From: Dicaeum eximium
Taxonomy: Eukaryota > Chordata > Aves > Passeriformes > Dicaeidae
Reading direction: 5' to 3'
NCBI GenBank assembly: GCA_013396995.1
Contig: VWZP01010435.1
Location: 415,321 to 479,320, forward strand
DNA length: 64,000 bases
The stretch's first letter is position 1. Every line of letters begins with the position of its first letter. The notes under the pieces are model-generated. The model worked only from the letters and a program-made list of their open reading frames with translations, was not told the origin of the DNA and searched no databases. Position numbers and translations under genes: made by a program. Shown here one piece after another: positions 46,590 to 59,300 of the stretch.

Positions 46590-47967
46590 CCCCTGGCTGT
46601 CCCTCCCCTGGCATCTGATCTCGCCCACTCAGCCTTGGCCGGGGCTGCAGGGGCTGTGTGTCTGTGTGAGGGCTCCAGGGAGAGCGGCAAGAATCCTATT
46701 AGTTGATTAATTGGGGAGACGCTTCATGAGTAAGAGTGGGCTATAAATACATCTCTTGCTGGAGCCCTGGGAAAGCAGCTTAGAGGGATTGGCAAAGCGG
46801 GCTTAGGAGCAAGGTGATGGTAATTGAGGTGGAAGCTCTGCTCCCGGTGGGAAGGGGTGTGGATTCCCAAAGGGGCTCTCTGCAGCTGCTCCCGTGGCAA
46901 GGGGAGATGGGCTGGGCATGGGGTTGGATGGAGATGGCAGAGAAGGAGGGACCAGCCTGGAGTTCTCCCTCGCTCACCTTCCTGGCTGGATAACAGAAGG
47001 ATGGATGCACAAGCAGCTTCCTGCAGGCCCATGTGTTTGCTCACCTAGAGGTGACCTGGTGTGGCCCAGGGCACACAGGACACCATCCCCATGGGGACAC
47101 TGCTGTACAAGGTGATGGAGTGAAGGCAGGATTCACCCTCCCTGAACCAAGAGGGAAGGGCCAGCCACCCTGGGGGGGTGGGACACAGAGCTGCCACTGT
47201 CCCCAACACAGCCTGCTCAGCCCAGCATCCTTTCATAACTCCCAGGCTGACCTCGCCTGAACCAATTAGCACATCATTAACTCCAGGTTTGCTGCAGCGA
47301 AGAGAGGGCTGTGGAAAGCCCAAAGTGGCTCTACCTTATGGCTGCCAGGCAAGCAGAATTCCCACTGCAACTCTGTCCTGGCCACAGCCATTGTGTGGGA
47401 TACCCTTCTGTGGGAATGGCTGTGGGGCTGGGCAGGATGGTGGGCACAAGGGCAGCCCAAGGCAGCTACAAACTGCTCCAGCAAGGTCCCATCATCCTCC
47501 TCACCTCCACCATCACTCTGGGGCTGCACTTGGTTCTGGCTCAACCCCCAGAGCTGAGCACTGGGATCAGGATATCCCTGTAGGAGCTGTGCCTCCTCCC
47601 AGGACCCTGTATCAGCTCAACAACATTTATCACCTGGGCACCAGCTCCTCCCAAACACAGCTCACCTGTTCCCCCGTGGCCACTGGGAGCCACCAAGCCA
47701 TGCCATGCCATGCCCAGCAGCCCCACTGCAGGGCTTTAGCTGCCAGCACACGTTCCCGGGGCTGAGACTTGTGATCTCTTTAACTGCACACAGGAGAGCT
47801 GCTTAGGTTCCAGATTAACGGGCGCTATTTCTGCCACAGTCAGGGGGACACGTGAACTGTGACCTTCACACTGCAGGGTGAAAGAGGAGGAGGAAAAGGA
47901 GGAGGAGGCAGCCCCACTTGGACACCCTCAGCCTGGCCAGGGCCCCCAGTACTGTGCCTTGAGCACC

Positions 47968-48765
47968 TAATCCTGAGCTTTGTTTGTGGCTCCTCATTAC
48001 ACCCTTAATGAAAGCCCTGTGACCGGGGCCACTCAGTGGCTCTGCAGGGTCTGCACAGAGTGGTGAGGGGAAGAGCAGGGCTCATCTTGGGTCCCTTCAG
48101 CTCAGCCTAATCCCAGCTGCGTGGATTCAGCCTTGTCCAAGTTGGGGAGCAGACAATTCCCCTCCCCAAAACAGTGGGGAGATGGACAGAGCCACTTCCC
48201 TTCCCACGCTCACACTGTGCTCCAAACCAAGCGCCGGGGAAGGAAGCAAAGTCCAAAATAATAGGGAAATGAAAGAGGCCTTCTTCCTTTCTCCTGTGTA
48301 ATGAGTGGACAGAGGTTCCTCTCATCTCCTCATCCCACCAGGTACATGCACTGTGTGAAGCACAGCTCAAACAGCCACTTCCAGAGGGGCAGGACAGCAG
48401 CACACGTGAGGCTGGTGGTGCCTTCATCCCTGTGTCCCAATGGACAGTGCCCTGGAGCATCCTGCCTTCCCAGGGAAGGGCCAATGTCCCAATGGACAGT
48501 GCCCTGGAGCATCCTGCCTTCCCAGGGAAGGGCCATGGGCCTTTCTGCATCCACAGGCTCTGGAGGGAGCCTTGGTGCAGGCAGAGCCCCCGTCAGTCTG
48601 GCCCTGGTGAACCCACAGTGCCTTCCCAAGCTCACCTGTGCTCAGGTGCTGGCAGAGCTCCCAGGCGCCTCTGGCACTGCACAGCCACCTTACATAAACA
48701 CAGCAGGCACTGCTGATTCCCAAAGCCCTTCAGAGCTCCAGGGCTTCCTCCCCTGATCCGGATTA
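47968..48765. promoter_or_regulatory. Three TAATCC (CRX/OTX-type) sites in the ARR3 upstream spacer
   Basis: Exact TAATCC words at 47968-47973 and 48108-48113, and the reverse complement GGATTA at 48760-48765. This is the core bound by CRX and OTX homeodomain proteins. The spacer between ARR3 and the phosphatase gene (about 46600-49380) otherwise holds no gene that I can see. Confidence 0.3.
48433..48536. repeat. 52-bp tandem duplication
   Basis: Two nearly identical copies of a unit starting TGTCCCAATGGACAGTGCCC, at 48433 and 48485. It looks recent, and there is no coding role. Confidence 0.95.
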
Positions 48766-49199
48766 AGCGGCATGGACGGTATTAATCGGGAGACAGGCAC
48801 CTCCTGCCTGCCAGGAATTACTGCCGTGCTGTTAAGTAACGGAGGGAGCAGCACTGCTGGGACTGGGGCTCCAGCACGATGAGTGTCTCCAGCCCCACAC
48901 CAAGCTGCCACCTCTGTGTGTCCCCATGGTAGGCTGGGCAGAGCTGCACCTGCTGCTGTGTGACCAGAACACCAGCCCAAAATCAGCTGGGCGGCCCAGC
49001 TCCTCACTGGCCCGGCCACAGGCTCCTCTCGAGGCTGGGAAGCCAGGAGGAAGCCTCGCAGGGGCTTTTGGCACATCTGTGCTGGAGGGCTGGGGCAGGA
49101 GAGGGGGGAACAGTCCCTTAGCACTGGCCCAGGGCTGCAGGGATGTGCAGTGGTGACAAGGGTGGGGAACAGTCAGGAGTGTGGCTTGGCACAGCACTT

Positions 49200-49259
49200 C
49201 ATCCTCATCCTCATCCTCATCCTCATCCTCATCCTCATCCTCATCCTCATCCTCATCCT
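49200..49259. repeat. (CATCCT)10 microsatellite
   Basis: Ten perfect hexamer units in the spacer upstream of the phosphatase gene. Confidence 0.98.
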
Positions 49260-49379
49260 ACTACAGCAGGAATCTGCTTCTCCATCTATCTCCTGAGCAG
49301 CCCTGGAGCTGCCAGGCACTTGGACACCAGACGGTGGCTGCTGCTCATCTGTAATTAATTGCTGCTAATCACCCTGGCA

Positions 49380-50557
49380 GCTCGAGCCACCACACGCGTG
49401 CGGGCCCGCTCGCCCGCGGCCACGAGGAGTAAAACCTTTGGGGCCGCACCCAGGACCTGCGGTGCTGTCCCAACCCTATCCTGCTGGGAAAAGTCTTCCT
49501 GCTTCCCGACCCCTTCCCGGGAGCCCCTGAATCCAGATTCGCTCCCCCCTGCAGGCAGGGCACACTCAAGTGTGGTGACAGGAGTGCCACTGAATTGCGC
49601 GGTGCCCGCAGCAGCTCCGTCCCTCTCTGCCGAGGGCAGAGCTCGGCCCCACGCGGGCAGCAGGTCCCAAAGCGCGGGCAGCTCAAGCCCTGCCCACCGC
49701 CCCAAACACATTTCAGGGGCTTTCTGCCACCCTGCACCGCTGGCAGTGCCTTCTCCCAGGGTTCTGCCCATCCCTCATCCCCGAGGAGGATCTGGAGCGC
49801 TGCGGGAGTGTCCCCGCTGTCCCCGCTGCCTTGCCCCGGTAGCGGGGCTGGAGGAGGAGCGAGAAGGAGGAGGAGGCCGCTCCCGGGGCTGGGGAGGACG
49901 GGGCGCACAGAAGGAGGAAGAGCGCGGCCGCCGAGTGCCGAGCGAGCAGCCCGGAGCGGGGGGAGCCGGGCCAGAGGCATCGCAGTGGGCACTGCGTGAC
50001 CCCCGCCCCGATGGGCAGCGTGGCGAGCAGGGGGCAGCTGTGACTCACCGGGGGAAGCCCAGCAGCATCGCGGCTCCGCTCCCGCTCGGCTGAACCCCAA
50101 AAGCTCGGCTCGCTGCCCACAGCACCCCACAGGAGCCACGGGAGCCCCGCACGGCGTCTGTGAGGGACGGTGAGTCCATCAGGTGAGGTCGGACCCTGGG
50201 CACCACGGCAGGATGGTGGCCCAGGGCCACTTTTCCTGTGACCCCCCCAACAGGAGAGATGTGCTCGCTGATCTGCCCCGTGTTCCCTGCAGGCTGGAGC
50301 CCCGGTGATGAGCATCATCCGCACCCCCAGCCTCCACCAGCTGCCCCCCTGGTGCTCCTGCCACGCTGCCCGTCCGCGGGGTACCCTGTCCCCATGAGCA
50401 TCACCTCGCTGGCTCCCTGTCACCCGCCGGGACCTGCAGCCAGCTCCCCGCTCGGGTAGCGGGGGCCCGGTGTCCCCACGCCACCCTCTCCTTCACCCGC
50501 CCCAGCAGCCCCTGCTGAGCTGGATGCGGCGCTGGGACGGGGACACGGCTTGGCAGG
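49380..50557 (+). promoter_or_regulatory. CpG-rich promoter region of the SHIP-like gene
   Basis: GC-rich and CpG-rich DNA begins near 49380 and runs to the first coding exon. No TATA box stands out. The start site and 5' UTR splicing cannot be fixed from sequence. Long chance open frames on both strands here have no recognisable domain. Confidence 0.5.
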
Positions 50558-53500
50558 ATGGCGGCAGCAGGGTGGTACCACGGCGACATCAGCCAGGTGG
50601 TGGCCGAGGAGCTGCTGGCCCAGGCCGGGCGGGACGGCTCCTTCCTGGTGCGGGACAGCGAGTCGGTGAAGGGGGCATACGCCCTGTGCCTCCTGTGAGT
50701 CCCTGCCCTGCCTCTGCGGGTAGCTTCTGCCTCTTGTCCCTTGCCTGCCTCCCTCTGTGCCTCTCCCTGCTCCAGGCACTGCCAAATCCTCATGGAAGAT
50801 CCTTCTGCAGGGATGCCAGTGGGGTGGCAGCTCCCTGGCACCAGGGTTTTGGGGGATCCCTGGGTCAGGGCAGTGGAGCCGTGTCTGGGAGCAGGATGAA
50901 GGTTGGGCCCACAGCCCTGCCCAGCACCCAACCCCAAATCCAGGGCACACTGAGCTGGTTTTGGCTGCCTGCTGGCCTGGGAGCATCTCCCATGCTGGGG
51001 ATTTGGGGCTACAGCCCCCAACATGGGGCCTCTTGCAGTCCCCACACCTGGAACCAGGTGTGCAGGCCCTGAGAGCACTGCTGCCTGCACCCTTCCTGTT
51101 CTGCACCCTTCCTGCCTGCCTGTCACGTGTGTGTGGGCAGGTTTGGCAGGATGCACACCCTTTCCTTCACTGGCCTGGCTCTTTGTGTGGGACAAATTGC
51201 AAATTTGGGCACTGGGAGTGCGGGGCAGAGCCAGAGTCCAGGCTGGTGGCTCAGGATGGTGGCACGGGCAGGGATGTGCAGTGGCCCCACGGGCAGCATG
51301 CCCAAGGCTCTCTGTGGCCAAAAGCACCGTGGGTAGCCCAGCGAGTGCTGGTGTAGCCATGGCTGTCCCGGCCTGTTTGGAAGCAGGGGGGTGCTGCACA
51401 TCCTCCCACAGGCTCCGAGCTGAGGGTGATGATTTATTTCTAGAAATGCTCGCTCAGTTCCTCTCTCTGCAGAGGGGATGGGATGTTTCTCTCAGGGCCG
51501 GGCCCCCAGTGCTGCCGCAGTGCCGTGGGCAGCGGGATGGGGCCCTCACCTGCTCTCTGCAGGTTCCAGAGGCACGTCTACACCTACCGCATCCTCCCCG
51601 ATGAGGACGGGCTGCTCTCCGTGCAGGTGGGTGCCTCGGGGCCGGGCGTGGGCAGGATGCAGCTGTGCAGGGCTCAGGGGCTCGTCCCCTCCCCGCTGAG
51701 GGGGCATCAGCCTGTGGTTTGTTTTCTGCACGAGCTGCAGGATGCGGGCGCTTCGCAGCCGCTCCAGCTCGGGGCTGTCAGGGGCTCCCTCGGCACAGCA
51801 CCACAGGACAGCATTCTGGCACTGTCCCTTCCTGCCACGCTCCCTGTCACAGCCTGGCCACACAGAGCCAGCCCCATGCTGCCCGTCCCCACGGGGGCTG
51901 TCCTGCCCTCGCTTCCCTCAGGGTTTCTCCCGGGACCCAGCCTTCTGCAGCTGCCCTTTATGCCTCCTAAAAAGAGCATCCTGAGGGTCCACAGGGGGGA
52001 TCCCTGTCTGCTGATGGAGGCTGATGTCTCCATGCTCCTCTGTGCTCCTCACCCCACGGGTCCGGTGTCCATCTGGCCCTTCCAACTCACCACGGGCACA
52101 TTTGGAGGGACAGACCCGCTGCACACAGCAGGCTGGGACTGCCCTGCCAGAGGAGGGGATGTGACGGTGCTTCCCCTGCTCTGCCTCCCCAGACCATCCA
52201 GGGCATCCAAGCCAAGTGTTTCCGCACCCTGCCCGACCTGATCGGTGCCTACCAGCACCCCAACAACGGGCTGGTGACCCCGCTGCTGCACGCCGTGCAC
52301 CGCCCGAGGCCGGACGGGGACTCGGGTGAGCCGGGGAGGGCCCGGGGGCTGTGCCGGGCTGGGAGCGGGCAGGAGCTGAGCTGGTGACTCTGCCCACAGA
52401 CGGGGAGGATGCCCGAGGCTGGGGACACACGGTGCCGTGTCCCGGCGCTCCCCCCTCCAGCCGGACCCACATCCCGCAGCAGCTGCACCAGAGGCTGCAG
52501 GAGCAGCTCCACAGCAGGTACCGCACCCCTGCCCGCTCTGGCCGATGGGATGCTCATGCCCAGGGGGGATCTTCACGTCCACCCCTGTCCCAGCCCGGCC
52601 AGTGACTGCATGGGCCTCATGGCCGAGTACCTGACGCAGCACGTGCAGGACCTGGGGGCTCTGTGCCACGGGCCCCCGCAGCTGAGGCACCTCAGCACCG
52701 CACTCGCCACTGCCTGCCGGGCACTGCACAGGTCAGTGGCCTGGGGACGCTGGGGCTGGGGCGAGGCCATCGCCCGGGGCCACCCACCTTGTCCCCGTCC
52801 CCTTTCGGTGGCCGAGTGTGGCGGCAAGGCACGGGAAACGCCCACAGCGCCCCTCGCCCGTTCTCTCCTTCCCTGCAGTGAGATCGACTTCACGCTGGCG
52901 GGTCTGGAGACCCTGGCCAGGGTGTTCGACCCCCCTGTGTCCCCTCGCAGCCCGGCCAGGGAGCAGGTGAGTCCTCAGTGAGCTCCACACCCTGTGGTGC
53001 AGCCCAGACCCACAGCGAGGACTCCACCAGTCCGGGGCCACCGTGCTGCTCCAAAATGACCCATCCTCCCTTTCAGGGTTTCCTGAGCAGCGATCCAGAC
53101 CTGGAGCTACTCCTCAACAAGATCTCCACTGTCAACCACCTCCTCGCTTCGATGGAGAAGAAGGTGCCAGACCTCAGTCACGGTCCAGGGGGAGGCACAG
53201 CTGCCCCTCCCCTCTGTCAAACCAAGCTCTGGTGGCAGCATAGCCCAGTGCCCCCAGCACACTGCTCTGTCTCTCTGGCAGGTGCTGAAGTCGCTGCAGG
53301 AGACGGTGACAAGGCACAACCTGGCACTGCCCAGCGTGGCCGTAGCCCCCCTGCCAGCTGCCAGGCCCCTGGCCGTGCAGAGCTTCGAGGTGAGGCTGGG
53401 GACACAGAGGGACCCCGGTGTCACTGCTGGGCAGGGCAGGCGTGGGGACAGCTCCAGAGGCACGTCCCTGTGTGCAGGTGAAGGTGGGGAAGTCCCAGCG

Positions 53501-56500
53501 TGCGGCCCTGACGGTGGACGTGGAGTCGGGGACAGTGACCATCACCAAGCGGGGCAGCGGCTCCCCGGAGGAGGTGATCCCACAGGATAAAAGTAAGGGG
53601 CTGCTGCCCTCCTGCTGGCTGCCAACGGGATTCTTTGGGAATGTAGGGCTCCCTGCCACAGGCCTGATGCCACAGGGATGGGCCACACGCCCTGTCACAC
53701 CCCAGCCCCCGTCCCACACTGCCCCGTGGTGGGAGGTGGGGGCCACCATCACGCCCTGACCCCCATCCTTCAGTCCTGCAGCTGATCAAGTCCCAGAGCG
53801 TGCAGAGCAAGGCGAGGCTGGTGTGTGCCCGTGAGAACCAGAAGAGCCTGAGCAGGGACCTCCTCTTCCCCAGCGCGCGGGTGAGCGGCACCGGCCGTGC
53901 CCATGGCTGTTCCGGGGGGAATACGGGGCCCTTGGGAATGTGGCAAGCAGCAAATCAGTGGGCTCAGGACTGAGACCACCCTGCAAGCTGGCTCCTACAC
54001 CTGGGGGTGATGTCCAGCTGATCCTGGGGTGTGTGCCCCCCATCTCTCTAAGACACCCTCCCCACCCTGCAGAAGCGAGAGGCTTTTTGCCAGCTGCTGC
54101 AGCTGATGAAGATCCAGCATTCCAACCTGGACGAGCCTGAAATCATCTCAGTGTATGTCGGGACATGGAACATGGGTAAGGGGCCAGGAGAAGGTGGCCT
54201 TGTCCTGGGAGGTTGTTGCTGTCCTTTGTGAGCCTGGCTGGATTTTGGGAGGTGTCTCAGGAGACCTCAGGTCTGAGCTGGGTGTCAGTTTGAGGAGGAG
54301 GTTGGAGAAGACACCAATCTGGCTGCCACGGGCTTTATCTGTCCTGTGGCCATCCACTCACTTGGAGGGTGCTGGGGAGACAGAGGAACAGGGATATCAT
54401 GAGAGTTTGGGGCTGTAAATCCCAGCAGCAGCCTGGGATGCACACGGCTGATCCATGGGGCTGGCACGCTGCTTCCCACCCCCGGCAGCTCCTGGAGACG
54501 GGCAGGGCCTGTGCTGGAGAGGAGCTCGGGCGCCTGGCACGTCCCCTCTGTGTGACCCGTGTCCCTGCCCGCAGGCAGCACGCCCCCACCCCGCTCCCTG
54601 GCCTCCTGGCTGACCTCGAGGGGCTTGGGGCGCACGCAGGACGAGACCACGGCCTGCATCCCCCACGACATCTACGTCCTCGGCACCCAGGAGAACTCCC
54701 TGGGCGACCGCGAGTGGGTCGAGTTCCTCCGTGCCTCCCTCAAGACCCTCATGGCCATTGACTACCGAGTGGTAAGGATGGGCACAGCCAGCCCCCCCCG
54801 GCCTGGGAGGCTGGGTACAGCACCCATCACCCCACGGCTCCTACCCCAACCCCCAGGTCCTCCCCCACCCCAAACCAGCCCAGGAAAAGTCCTGTGCCCC
54901 ACAGACTCCACGAGTGCCGTCCCCACGAGTCAGGGATGGGTTGCTGACCTACCTGTGTGTCCAGCCCCATCCTCCGTGGCCGTGGGGCAGGATGGGGGCC
55001 AGGCAGGCTCACCCCCTGTCCCACCACAGGTGGCCCTGCAGTGCCTGTGGAGCATTAAGATGGTGGTGCTGGTGAAGCCGGAGCACCAGAGGCGCATCAG
55101 CCACGTCCACACCTCCAGCGTGAAAACCGGGATCGCCAACACGCTGGGTAGGGAGGGGACGGGGCAGGGAGATGACCCCGTGGGAAGGGACAGCCCGAGG
55201 GCCAGGACAGGACCTCTGGGCTCCCCCAGAGCTCAGTGGTGGCACACCCGTGCAGGGAACAAGGGAGCTGTGGGCGTCTCCTTCCTTTTCAACGGGACCT
55301 CCTTCGGCTTTGTCAACTGCCACCTGGCCTCTGGCAGCGAGAAGACCCACAGGTGATCCAGGGATGGGGAGGATGGGGCTGCCACGGGGCAGGTGGGTGC
55401 CTCGGGGATCTGGAGGTGTTCTGAGGGGTTGTGGGGCTGCCCCTCTCCCCAGCTGACAGGAATAGAATGAGAGCGAGGTGTCCCCAGGCTGGCTCATGCG
55501 GTGCTGCTGTCCCCTCTGCAGGCGTAACCAGAACTACAGTGACATCCTGCACTCCCTGGCCCTGGGGGACAAACGTCTGGGGGGCTTTGACCTCACCCTG
55601 CGCTTCACCCACCTCTTCTGGCTCGGGGACCTCAACTACCGCCTGGACATGGACGTGCAGGTGGGACCCTGCAGGTGCCAGACTGGGGACAGCGGGGGGA
55701 GAGGAGCCCGAGGGGTCATTGTCCCTTCCCTGGCACAGGACATCCTCACCCACATAGTCAAGAAGGAGTTTCAAGCCCTCCTGGCTGTTGACCAGCTCAA
55801 CCTGGAGCGGGAGAAGAACAAGGTGTTCCTGCATTTCAGTGAGTGTGGGGACAAGGGCACTGCTCCTCCCGCTGAGACAGTGGCACCAGGGTCTCCAGAG
55901 CCCTCCCTGTGTCACCCCAGCTCTCAAGGTCCCCTCTCCTGGCACAGCCCTGCACGAGGTGCCGACAGCCTGGGGGACCTTGGCGTACACCGGGCCTGGG
56001 GTGCCAGTCATGGGTGTGACCCTCCCGTGGGGACCATGACACCCCACGGAGACAGGCAGGGACCATGGCCCCCATGCCACCTGTGTGTCCTGATTCCAGG
56101 TGAGGGTGACATCTCCTTCCCTCCCACGTACCGGTACGAGCGGGGCACCCGGGACACCTACGTGTGGCACAAATCCAAGCCCACAGGGGTGAGTTCCAGA
56201 GGCCTCCCTCCAAGCGGGACATCTCTGGGGACAGGGACAGCAGGGTGCTGAGGGGACTGCGTGGTGATGCTCAGTCCCCACGGCTCCATCAGCCTGTTCC
56301 TTACCAAAACAGGGTCTGGGCTGGAGGGAACTCACTTTTTGGGGTGCTGGGATGCTGTTCTGGGCAGGGGCACCCAGACTTGAGGGGCTGCTGAACCAGC
56401 TGCTGTCCCTATTTCTAGATGCGGATCAATGTCCCCTCGTGGTGTGACCGCATCCTGTGGAAGTCACATCCAGAGACACACGTGGTCTGTAACTCCTACG

Positions 56501-58401
56501 GTGAGTGACACCCTGGGGACACAGCAGCCAGGGCTGCCCAGGGCTCTGGGACCCTCCCCAAGCTGCCCCTCCTGCCATCCAGGCTGCACCGATGACATCG
56601 TGACCAGTGACCACTCGCCCGTCTTCGCCACTTTTGAGGTGGGAGTGACGTCGCAGTTTGTGCCCAAGGAGGGTAAGGGCTGGGGTCTGTCACCCCTCGG
56701 GCTGGGTTTGGGGTGAACCTGGCACACCCTGACCTGCCAGGACCTGCCTGCAGCTCCCGGCTCCAGCCCTGAGGCGCTGGCCTGCATCGAGTGGGAGAGC
56801 ATCGAGGCGATCCTGAAAACCACGAGCCGCAGCAAGTGCTACATCGAGTTCCACTCCTACTGCCTGGAGGGTGAGGGGGGGCCGGGGGTGGCTGTGGGGG
56901 TGACCCAGCCTGGCTGGAGCTGTGTGGCCCTCTGTCCCCCCAGAGGTGCAGCGGAGCGGGGAGAACACCTTCCAGAACTGTGACATCCCTGGGTTCCTCA
57001 AGCTGGGCTGGTCCTCCAAGAATCTGCCTGTGGTGAGCAGCCCTGGAGCGTCCTCATCCCCATCCCTGCCGCTGGCTCTGTACCCTGAGCCCAAGGGGAG
57101 CTGGAGCTGTCACCACTCCCCAGGACAGTGTCCCCTACCCCGTGGCAGCCCCTCCTCTCTGTGCACAGCTGAACCCCATCCTGCCCGACCTGGAGTACCT
57201 GGGGGACCAGCACCTGCTCCTCAGCATCAAGGGCGTGGAGAGCTGCGAGTCCTACGGTACGTGGGGATGGTGACACCGGGGCCACCATGGGGGTGCCAAG
57301 CACAGCCCCCTCGGTTACAGCCTGCTGGGAGTGAGGTTGGTGCTGGAGCTCGGCAGGAGGGACCCTGGCACCCACCCTGCTGCTGCTCACGGGGCGCTCC
57401 CGTGTCCCCCGAGCCCCGGGGGCTGACGCTGTGCCCGCAGGCGAGTGCTGCCTCGCCCTGAGGTCAGCGATCGGCACCACGGCGCAGCAGTTCGAGACCT
57501 CCCTGTTCCACCGTGGCGAGGAGACGGGCTCCGTGCGCGGCTGGATGCGGGTCCGGGTGCCCCGGGGCCGGAGCGGCACCCGCGAGAGGCTCTACGGTAA
57601 CGGCGGCCGCACGCAGCCCCGTCCCGGTGCCCTGGGCTCGGGGACATCCCGGACCACGCTGCCCTCGGGCCCCCGGCCGTGGCTGAGGCCAGACCTCGCT
57701 GCCTTTGCAGAGTGGATCAGCTTTGAGGAGGAGGATGCTGAGCCGGCGGCAGAGCCCCCGGTGTGTCCCAAGCCACCCCCGCAGCGCCTCAGGTACCCGA
57801 GGTGGGCTGGGCCGTGGCGGAGCCCCGGAGCGGAGGATGCTGAGCCCTTTCCCTCTCTGCGCTTCGCAGGAGCCGCCCCCGCAGCCTCCCGGAGCCGGCC
57901 CCCGGCTACACCAACCCCGCCTACTTCATCTTCGAGGGGGTGCCCAACGCGTGGGCCCCGGCCCCCGGAGAAGCCCCCACGAAGCCGGCAGAGGGCCCGG
58001 CCGGGGGCCATCGGTGCCGGAGCCCCGCTGGACCGCGGGTCCCGTTGCCCTCCGAGGAGGAGCCGCGGTGTGGCCGGCCCCGCTGTGGGCCACTGAGCCC
58101 GTCCTGTGGGCATCCACTCACCCCCCCCAGAGCGGGCCACCACAAGAGACCCAAGTCGGCCGTCCTGACCAGGGACACGGTGGGGCTGGGCGACTGCTCG
58201 CTGTATGTGGCCACTCACCTGAGCCAGCTGGACGAGGTGTCACCGCAGTGCAGGGGGGACAGACGGGAGCTCCCACTGCGCCAGACCCGCCGGGTGCTGG
58301 AGATGCCGCCGAGGCCGCTCGGGAAGCGGGGAGCGCTGGGCGCTTTGGAGCTGGAGGCTCAGCCTCCTCTGCCCGCCGACCTGCAGCCTGCCAGGATGTA
58401 G
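50558..58401 (+). CDS. SHIP2-like SH2-domain inositol polyphosphate 5-phosphatase (complete, about 1057 aa)
   Basis: Removes the 5-phosphate of PtdIns(3,4,5)P3 at the membrane, damping PI3K signalling. Exons: 50558-50694, 51563-51626, 52193-52325, 52400-52517, 52594-52731, 52879-52966, 53077-53163, 53282-53389, 53478-53592, 53774-53880, 54073-54175, 54575-54771, 55030-55147, 55256-55352, 55522-55660, 55739-55838, 56100-56188, 56419-56500, 56583-56672, 56754-56870, 56944-57032, 57169-57256, 57441-57596, 57711-57792, 57870-58401; 3174 nt in frame. N-terminal SH2 (GWYHGDIS ... GSFLVRDSES ... YTYRILPDED) is followed by the catalytic domain: GTWNMG (395-400), FWLGDLNYR (569-577), PSWCDR (652-657), SDHSPVF (682-688). 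A C2-like region and NPAY (896-899) follow. It resembles INPPL1 more than INPP5D, but the C-terminal SAM domain and long proline-rich tail of INPPL1 are absent. Exon 5 could start at 52603 instead. It lies between ARR3 and P2RY4, where human has no such gene. Confidence 0.93.
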
Positions 58402-58542
58402 CGACAGCTGTGCCCGGCCCTGTGCACCCCCGTGCCCTCGGCAGCCGCTCCCTCCTGCTCAGCCCTGCTCAGCCGCTGTTCCCGGAGGACTTTCCCTCCA
58501 GCACAGCTCCCTGCGCTGCTGCTGTTTGCTCTCGCTATCCGG

Positions 58543-58548
58543 AATAAA
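58543..58548 (+). terminator. Poly(A) signal of the SHIP-like gene
   Basis: AATAAA 142 bases after the stop codon, followed by a GT-rich stretch, so the 3' UTR is short. Confidence 0.8.
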
Positions 58549-58705
58549 GTGTCAGTGACTGACACTGGGTGCGTGTTTGCACACCTGGTTCTGCGAAAGG
58601 GCGAGGAGAAAAAGTGCCGGGAAGGTGGGGAAAACTCCGGCTCCCGGTGTCCTGGATGCGCCAGAGCAGCACCCCCGCCTCTCCCCGTTCCATGGGAGCC
58701 CTGCG

Positions 58706-58753
58706 CACCCCAGCCCTCGAGGGTGTCACACCCCAGCCCTCGAGGGTGTCACA
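58706..58753. repeat. 24-bp tandem duplication
   Basis: Two copies of a unit with CCCCAGCCCTCGAGGGTGTC in direct tandem, just past the phosphatase gene. No function is seen. Confidence 0.85.
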
Positions 58754-59009
58754 GCCCTTGATCCCCCTGCTCTGCCCTACCCGGCACAGGGAGAGGGACA
58801 TGCCCTCAAAAACAGGGACACCCCGATCCGGCCGCGTCCTGCCTGTGCGACACGCGCGGTGGCCCCGGTTTTGGGAACACGATGCCCGGGCTGGCCTCAC
58901 GGTGGCAGTGGCCACCTTTGTCCTTAGGATTGCCCCGCAGGGCTGGGGGCCAGCGGAGCAGGGCTGCGGACACTGCGGGACCCCGCGGGGCAGGAGGGCT
59001 GTCCTGGGG

Positions 59010-59300
59010 CGGGCGAGGGGCCACGGGCCCCAGGGATGGGGGTTGGGACCCTCGGGGCTGAGGGGCTGCGGTCTCCATGAGTGAGGGGCCGTGGTCCCCC
59101 TGGGCACAGGGACACAACCCGTGAGTGAGGGACTGTGGACCTTGTGGTTGAGTGACCATCGTCCCTGTGGGTGGAGGGATGTGGTCGCCATGGGCGGGGG
59201 GACACGGTGCCCATGGATGAGGGGCTGTGCCCTCGTGGCTGAGGGGCCGTGGTGCTCCTGGGGAAAGGGCTGTGACCGCACGGGAGAGGCCACCACGCCC
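59010..59300. repeat. Degenerate minisatellite ('GAGGGGCTGTGG' type)
   Basis: About ten diverged units of roughly 30 bases built on GTGAGGGGCTGTGGTCCCC-like words. It keeps several frames open on the minus strand, which creates a false 430-codon frame. The rest of 58570-62560 contains no gene, RNA or clear element that I can support. Confidence 0.6.

Noticed and set aside
49713..51399. Several long minus-strand frames (up to 332 codons) over the phosphatase promoter and first exon
   Set aside because: CpG-island DNA with few stop codons. The products have no recognisable domain and overlap the real SH2 exon on the plus strand.
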